Of a stretch of 64,000 nt of DNA, positions 58,860-64,000 are shown piece by piece; the first letter of the stretch is position 1; each line of letters begins with the position of its first letter. The stretch is from positions 1 through 64,000 of the forward strand of contig JAJJXM010000112.1 of the NCBI GenBank assembly GCA_024516155.1, given 5' to 3'. The DNA is from Pyronema omphalodes (Eukaryota; Ascomycota; Pezizomycetes; Pezizales; Pyronemataceae). The notes under the pieces are model-generated. The model was not told the DNA's origin and searched no databases. It saw only the letters and a list, made by a program, of their open reading frames with translations. The position numbers and the translations under genes were made by a program.

Positions 58860-60579
58860 CCCTATGGTTCATGAAATGGTTATAAAATTGGTGCATAAAT
58901 CATGTATAAATCTCGAAATTTCCCCACCAAATCATAATCTAGGTTTATTACCTGTTTACAATCTTATTGGGTATTTCTTACAACCTATTTAATCCTCGTT
59001 TACATTTTATTTACAACCCCACTTACAATTTGTTTATTTATTATTTACAACCCCACTTACAATTTGTTTATTTATTATTTACAACCCCACTTACAATTTG
59101 TTTATGTATTATTTACAACCCCACTTACAATTTGTTTATTTATTATTTACAACCCCACTTAAACGTCATTTACAATTTGTTTATTTATTATTTACAACTG
59201 CCATTCACAAGTCATTTACAATTTGTTTTTTCATTGTTTACAATTTCTATTTACAGGTCATTTACAATTTGTTTTGTCATTGTTTACAATTTCTTTTGTT
59301 GTCGTCTACAATCTCTTCTTCCATTGTTCACGTGACTATTTACTCCACACCTTGCATTCTGTAATACCCCCATACACTGCAAAATAATCTAGCAAGTTTA
59401 TTGAGTGGTGTTAATGTCTATACTCCAAGATAAACTGGCAAAATAACTGTAGTTTGATTTACAGACGAAGATCATTGATAATAAGGAATTTCATCAATTT
59501 CTGTGAGGTAAGTCGAACAGGAATGAGAACTCACTAAGCCAGCAGGATCCGAAGCCTTTTGGAATAGCCTATATCGATCAGCATTGTTCTGTTCTCTCAG
59601 TTAATATTTCGCCTTACAAATTTCATTGATCAGTCTTTCACAGAATCTGCAATGGTTGTGTATTTTCAATAGATGGCGGGTTCGCATCTGCAAACTCAGG
59701 ATGGGAATTCGTCAGGAATTGAGCGAATGCTGAAGATATAGGGAGCCTGTTGAGAATCTGAAAGCCTGTCTTCAGCGAAAAATCTGGACTAGGCTGGACA
59801 TTTTCAAGGTCCAAAAGGCGCTAAAATGCAAGCTAGTATACCATGGTGTCCCCCCACTCCGTCTTCCTGGACTCCACCGGAATGGAATTCCCGGTTCTCC
59901 TTCCTTGCCAACCTCAGCTCTTCCATACAAGCTAATCTCCATTGATTCCAGTCCTACACTGCTCCCCTGCGCTCACCTACCCAGGGAGATAACTAGCTGT
60001 TGCGATCACATTCCCTATACTCTTACCCTGCATAGCTGATAATGCTGTATGTCGACGAAATCGAAGGGGAAATGCCGGAGGAAGTAAAAGTTGTCTATGA
60101 GGTGGTTCTGAATGACTCACGGAAAAAAATCGATATACTTCTATACAAGAATTTGTGGGATTTTTTGTTTGCAATGAGCACCGATATTTGTTAAGAAATA
60201 CAGGTGCGGCTTGGTGAGCAGGCAAATGATTATCATGAGGATTTGTTTTATTTCATGTCATGTTTGAATTGCAAAATTAATATGATAACCCATGGCCATT
60301 TTTTTTTTCTTTTTGTCTCAGGGCGACATTCCGTCCATTTGATGGAATGCAATGTAGAATTCACCGAAGCCTCCTTGTATGGTCGGTTTAAATTAACATC
60401 ATTTACAATTGATGGGACCATTTGCCGAATGCCGAGAGTTTTTATGCAACAGGCCGTTATATCTTCTGGCTTTATAACTGTGATGGATTAAACCTTGAAT
60501 AACCTACCCGGTGCATAAAGATTTTGGTGGGGCATGGTTATAACATATGCAATTTGTATGGCAGACATGTACCATAGGG
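58860..60579. mobile_element. second member of the CACTA-like family
   Basis: 1720 bp flanked by TTA (58857-58859 and 60580-60582). Left end CCCTATGGTTCATGAAATGG, right end (reverse complement) CCCTATGGTACATGTC. The right subterminal sequence TTTTGGTGGGGCATGG then TATAACATATGCAAT matches TTTTTTGGTGGGGAACTTG then TATAACATATACAAT of the 51059 element, so the two are one family. An internal tandem repeat lies near the left end. No transposase is recognised. Confidence 0.78.
58960..59300. repeat. TTTACAA-based tandem repeats
   Basis: About five units of 40-45 bp built on ACTTACAATTTGTTTATTTA and TTATTTACAACCCC, grading into shorter TTTACAATTTGTTT units. They lie in the left part of the CACTA-like element. 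Confidence 0.85.
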
Positions 60580-60582
60580 TTA

Positions 60583-62636
60583 TTAAGACTAGCTTTTCTA
60601 CTGCGCTGCTCGGCTGCTTATCGTGATTGCGCTGTAGCCTGTAGATCCGGTATGAGGGATGAGCGCGGTGTATAGATTACATAGCTGGCTCCTTTCTCAT
60701 CACTATCGATATAGCGTGAAACATTCAGCATTTAATAGGAATGTACCAGTTCTGTTGTTGTGAATGGAAACACTGAGTTTCTCTATTTTCATAGTTGCTA
60801 TTTCCATATGACTTCAATATTTCTCAGAAAATTAATTGCTATGTATTATCACTAAACCGCGAGCTTCAAGATGGAGCGACAGTGTCTCTAGTCCATACTA
60901 CACAGGGCTCGTATCGGAGCTCGCGTCGAGCTAAGCTTTCGTGTCGCGTCATGTCACGTCGCGGACACTTCTCCCCGAAAAGACGCTAACTAACTACCCT
61001 ATCGGGTATCTTCCTGCCTTCCACAAATCGACGCGACGCGCGCATCCGGTTATCAGGTACATAGCCCTAATAGCCATAACTTATTCAACGTCAACGGGTA
61101 TCTAGGAACGCGCGGGCTCTGAGCCGGATCGACTTTGCGCCCTGTTTGGCAGTATATGGGAGCACAGTCGATAGACGAAAATGCGCGGGAATCTCGGGTT
61201 GATGGTAAACATATGCATCAATGGAAAGGACGAAATCAGCGACGGAATGCAGTTAATGGATATCGCCATGAGCTTCATGATGCTACAGTTCGGTCTCTCC
61301 GTCCCCGGGGCCAGGGATATTTGTTCCCCGTTATCTTTTGCTTCAGATATGGCTGATAAAGGGAAATCACAACAAAGGATTGATAAATTTTTGTTGGGAG
61401 GAAAGCAGGGTTATTTCATGATGCCTCGTATATATATTTCAGATGATTCTAACGGTTACACTTCAGCTCTAAAATAGACTTACACTGTTTATTCATCCCT
61501 GATGTGGGTTAAGTTTACTATGTATGTCAATTATTTGCCTTCCAATTATTTCTTTTTTCCACATCCGTTTTTTCTTCAAAATCACCATCGATGACTTCGT
61601 AATTTTATAATCACAGCCCGATGGTCGTATACGGCTTGCTAGATATAGCCTCCTTTGTAATTTTAGTCCTACATATTACCTACAAATGAGTTGTCGTGGT
61701 GTATGAATAACGAATTGTGGATGGAAAGTTGCAAGAGACTTTTCTGTAGCGTCCGCATCGTATTAGGGGCCTGGATACCGAAGCCTGCCTATAAAAGATT
61801 ACGTAACGTTGTTATGTTACCTGGATATGTTTGTTCAAGCATGATCTTACTGGCTTCCACAACCCTTTTCACAAACATTTCTCCTCAATCCCCATACTAC
61901 CCCACATCCCCCCCTTCAATATCATTTAATCTCAGAGTACCCCATCCACGCCAAGGTATATTGCACATGGAGTAGCATACGTATCATTGGGATTTAGATA
62001 GTATTGTAACTCGGTATTCAGTACTCTCTTGCCTAACTGAGCGCTCTATCCACATTCTGCAGACACCACTTTCTCGAGGTGAAATGCACTCTACGATCCA
62101 TTACGATACGGCAGCAGAAAGTCCTCCATTTTGTAGACCTGTGGATGGATTCGGCGGTTTCGGGTTAAAGGGCGGTGGATAAGTCAACATCAGCAGGAAA
62201 GTGACAAAGTTGAATAGTGTTGGTAGATAATGTTTTGAAGATTTTCAGAAAAATCATGAAACAAATACGTTTGAAGGAACTAATCCTGCCGCTCACCACA
62301 CACGTAACCTAGATAAAAAAGCAATACTGATTACAATTCTCGCACATTTTCCACAAGCCGTACCAAAGTCTCGCCTCCTACAAAGCCCAAGATATCTACT
62401 ATTTCTGATATAGTCCAAGAAATGCATCCTCAAATTCATAATTCATTACATGTGAAATTAGATTTTGAAGTCCATCCAACACAACTGTTCATGCACAACA
62501 CACTCCAGATTGGCCAGCAAGTACGGTACTTTTTCTCACGCTCTTAACAACGTTATCCAAGCCTACTAACACCCTAAAAGAGTGACGTTAGAATATCGTC
62601 AAGGAACAGTACTCGAAGGAAGAAGCATAACTTACA
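60583..62636. other. intergenic, no gene seen
   Basis: A locally GC-rich stretch with many CGCG/CGTCG motifs at 60880-61130 is followed by a 98-codon frame (61181-61477) without recognisable domain. I do not call it. Confidence 0.35.
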
Positions 62637-64000
62637 TCAAACAGCTCCATGAGCTCTTAAAAGTTCCTCCGCCTCATGAAGTCCATATTCAACGGCCGTT
62701 GATAGCGCGGTTGAGCCGTCATTCGCCTTCGAGTTGATGTTCACGCCTGGTCGGGATAGAAATGCCTTCAGTATATTGAGATTATGGTAGTTCTTTGATT
62801 CGTTGTCATGAGGGTCGCAAAACGACCACATCAGAGGAGTTCGACCATGTCTTTCGTCTGTGGCATTGATATTGGCAGAGGCTTTTAACAAGATATTGAC
62901 TGATTCTATTCTGTGGTATTGAGCGGCGAGAGACAGTGGTGTTCTTCCGTAATTATCCCTCGTATCCACTGTAGCCCCATGCTGTAAAAAAAGCTTTAAA
63001 ACCTCCGAATGACCTTTCAAGGCTGGCAATGACAACGGCGCGTCTCCCCAAGCATTGGCATTATTCACATCAACACTATCTTGCTCCAAAAGCAACCTCA
63101 CTACCTCCGTATGACCTTCGCCAGCTGCTAATGACAACGGCATGTCTAGACAATGGTTGGTTGTGTTCACGTCAATACGACCTTCCTCCAAGAGTAACTT
63201 GACTACGCTCGTATGTCCTGCGTGTGCTGCTAATGACAGTGGTGTGCGGTCATAGTCATCGACCTTGTCCACCTCAATACCATCTTGCTCCAAAAGCAGC
63301 TTCACTACATCCGAATGACCCCCCCAAGCTGCCCAAAACAACGCCGTGAAAGACTCTGCATCGTAAGAATTGACGTTGGCATTGTATGGAGGACTTAATA
63401 TACTGTCAACAAGCGTTAGATGGCCAGCAGTGGTAGCGAGCGTTAAGACGCAGTTTCCCCAAGTATCTTTTGCATTTATATCTCCTTTGGTACAGTCGAA
63501 CACACGTCGGAAGAGCGCCGGAGATCCAGCAGTAGCGGCAATGTGAAGAGGGAAGCATTCTGTAGTCCATTCAGAATTATCACAGAGAACATCTTGGAGG
63601 TATCTCTCAGCCCTATCGAGAAAGCAGATAGGTTCTCTTAAACGGCATGTTGATAGTATCTGCAACGCCCGCTGTGATATGTATTTTTCCGTAACCATAA
63701 TGACGGCGGTATCTTCAACTGCGGGGCACCGTATTTTTGAGCTGCGTAAATGATAATCCCATCTAGTTGCAGCGTATCCAAGTAAGGGATAGCGATCGAG
63801 AATCTTTTCTTGGAGGGTTTCTATTTCTTGATTGAAGTGACCAAATGACATGTACGTCATGCATATTGACGCAATGTCCATGTGGCCCTCCTTGAACAAA
63901 ACGCCTTGGTCGTACTGCTCTTGAAAGTAGTCCTGGAGGGACTTGTGAACCAGCCGCACAGTTGAGGTGGACTCATCAACTATCACTAGCCCAAGGCAGG
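62637..64000 (-). CDS. NLR-like protein, C-terminal part: NACHT-adjacent region plus ankyrin repeats (partial)
   Basis: The frame is open through the right edge; the last in-window residues LGLVIVDESTSTVRLVHKSL are the conserved segment that follows the NACHT/winged-helix part of fungal NLRs. About 450 residues are visible. The first ~140 form a helical linker. Residues ~145-449 hold about nine ankyrin repeats, for example DRTPLSLAAHAGHTSVVKLL, then GRTPLSLAAQYHRIESVNIL and STALSTAVEYGLHEAEELL. Stop TGA at 62637. Such proteins are cytosolic signal-transducing ATPases linked to non-self recognition and programmed cell death in fungi. The N-terminal effector and NACHT domains lie beyond 64000. 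No frame break in the part seen. Confidence 0.88.
   Translation of the reverse strand, partial: CLGLVIVDESTSTVRLVHKSLQDYFQEQYDQGVLFKEGHMDIASICMTYMSFGHFNQEIETLQEKILDRYPLLGYAATRWDYHLRSSKIRCPAVEDTAVIMVTEKYISQRALQILSTCRLREPICFLDRAERYLQDVLCDNSEWTTECFPLHIAATAGSPALFRRVFDCTKGDINAKDTWGNCVLTLATTAGHLTLVDSILSPPYNANVNSYDAESFTALFWAAWGGHSDVVKLLLEQDGIEVDKVDDYDRTPLSLAAHAGHTSVVKLLLEEGRIDVNTTNHCLDMPLSLAAGEGHTEVVRLLLEQDSVDVNNANAWGDAPLSLPALKGHSEVLKLFLQHGATVDTRDNYGRTPLSLAAQYHRIESVNILLKASANINATDERHGRTPLMWSFCDPHDNESKNYHNLNILKAFLSRPGVNINSKANDGSTALSTAVEYGLHEAEELLRAHGAV

Overview
The window looks like nuclear DNA of a filamentous ascomycete, most likely a leotiomycete close to the Sclerotiniaceae (inference). Support: short 42-103 nt spliceosomal introns with CTAAC/CTAAT-like branch sites, dispersed single-copy 5S rRNA genes, a fungal formate dehydrogenase, a SUN-family cell-wall protein, WSC-domain and DHA1 transporter genes, and a NACHT-ankyrin gene. 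It is an accessory-type region: few intact genes, many decayed ones, several DNA transposons, and long micro/minisatellite tracts.

Layout. 0-6 kb is sparse, with one unknown ORF, a RING-tail relic and a 5S-like copy. 6.1-7.5 kb carries an intact, strongly codon-biased NAD-formate dehydrogenase gene. 9.5 kb has tRNA-Gln(UUG). 10.8-14.7 kb has a coiled-coil ORF and an intact three-exon SUN-family gene. 16-21 kb has two 5S copies and RING gene 1. 21.7-28.3 kb is a very large gene (quinoprotein-like propeller, Ig-like modules, eight WSC domains) with four frame breaks. 28.3-43.4 kb is almost gene-free: degenerate ~0.7-1 kb repeats, many minisatellites, a hAT MITE (33225-34104), a badly decayed MFS transporter and a TA-flanked MITE (41526-41902). 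43.4-55 kb holds two more 5S/RING cassettes, tRNA-Thr(AGU), a relic of the WSC gene tail and a small membrane protein. 51-60.6 kb has two members of one TIR family with 3-bp target duplications, and an internally deleted hAT element. The right edge enters a NACHT-ankyrin gene from its C-terminal end.

Main observation. A cassette made of a 5S rRNA copy divergent from a three-exon RING-H2 gene occurs three times, once inverted relative to the other two. The RING family has an N-terminal region I do not recognise. In the third copy a 2653-bp CACTA-like element sits inside exon 2. Removing it with one copy of its 3-bp target duplication restores an exon of exactly 463 nt, the same length as in the intact second copy. 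The WSC gene carries two 4-bp tandem duplications that break its frame, and has a truncated relative 20 kb away.

The intact genes suggest a working saprotroph or pathogen genome (formate detoxification, wall remodelling, NLR-type recognition) around a repeat-rich island where duplication, transposition and decay dominate. Frame breaks could in part be assembly errors; the intact multi-exon neighbours argue against that but do not exclude it.
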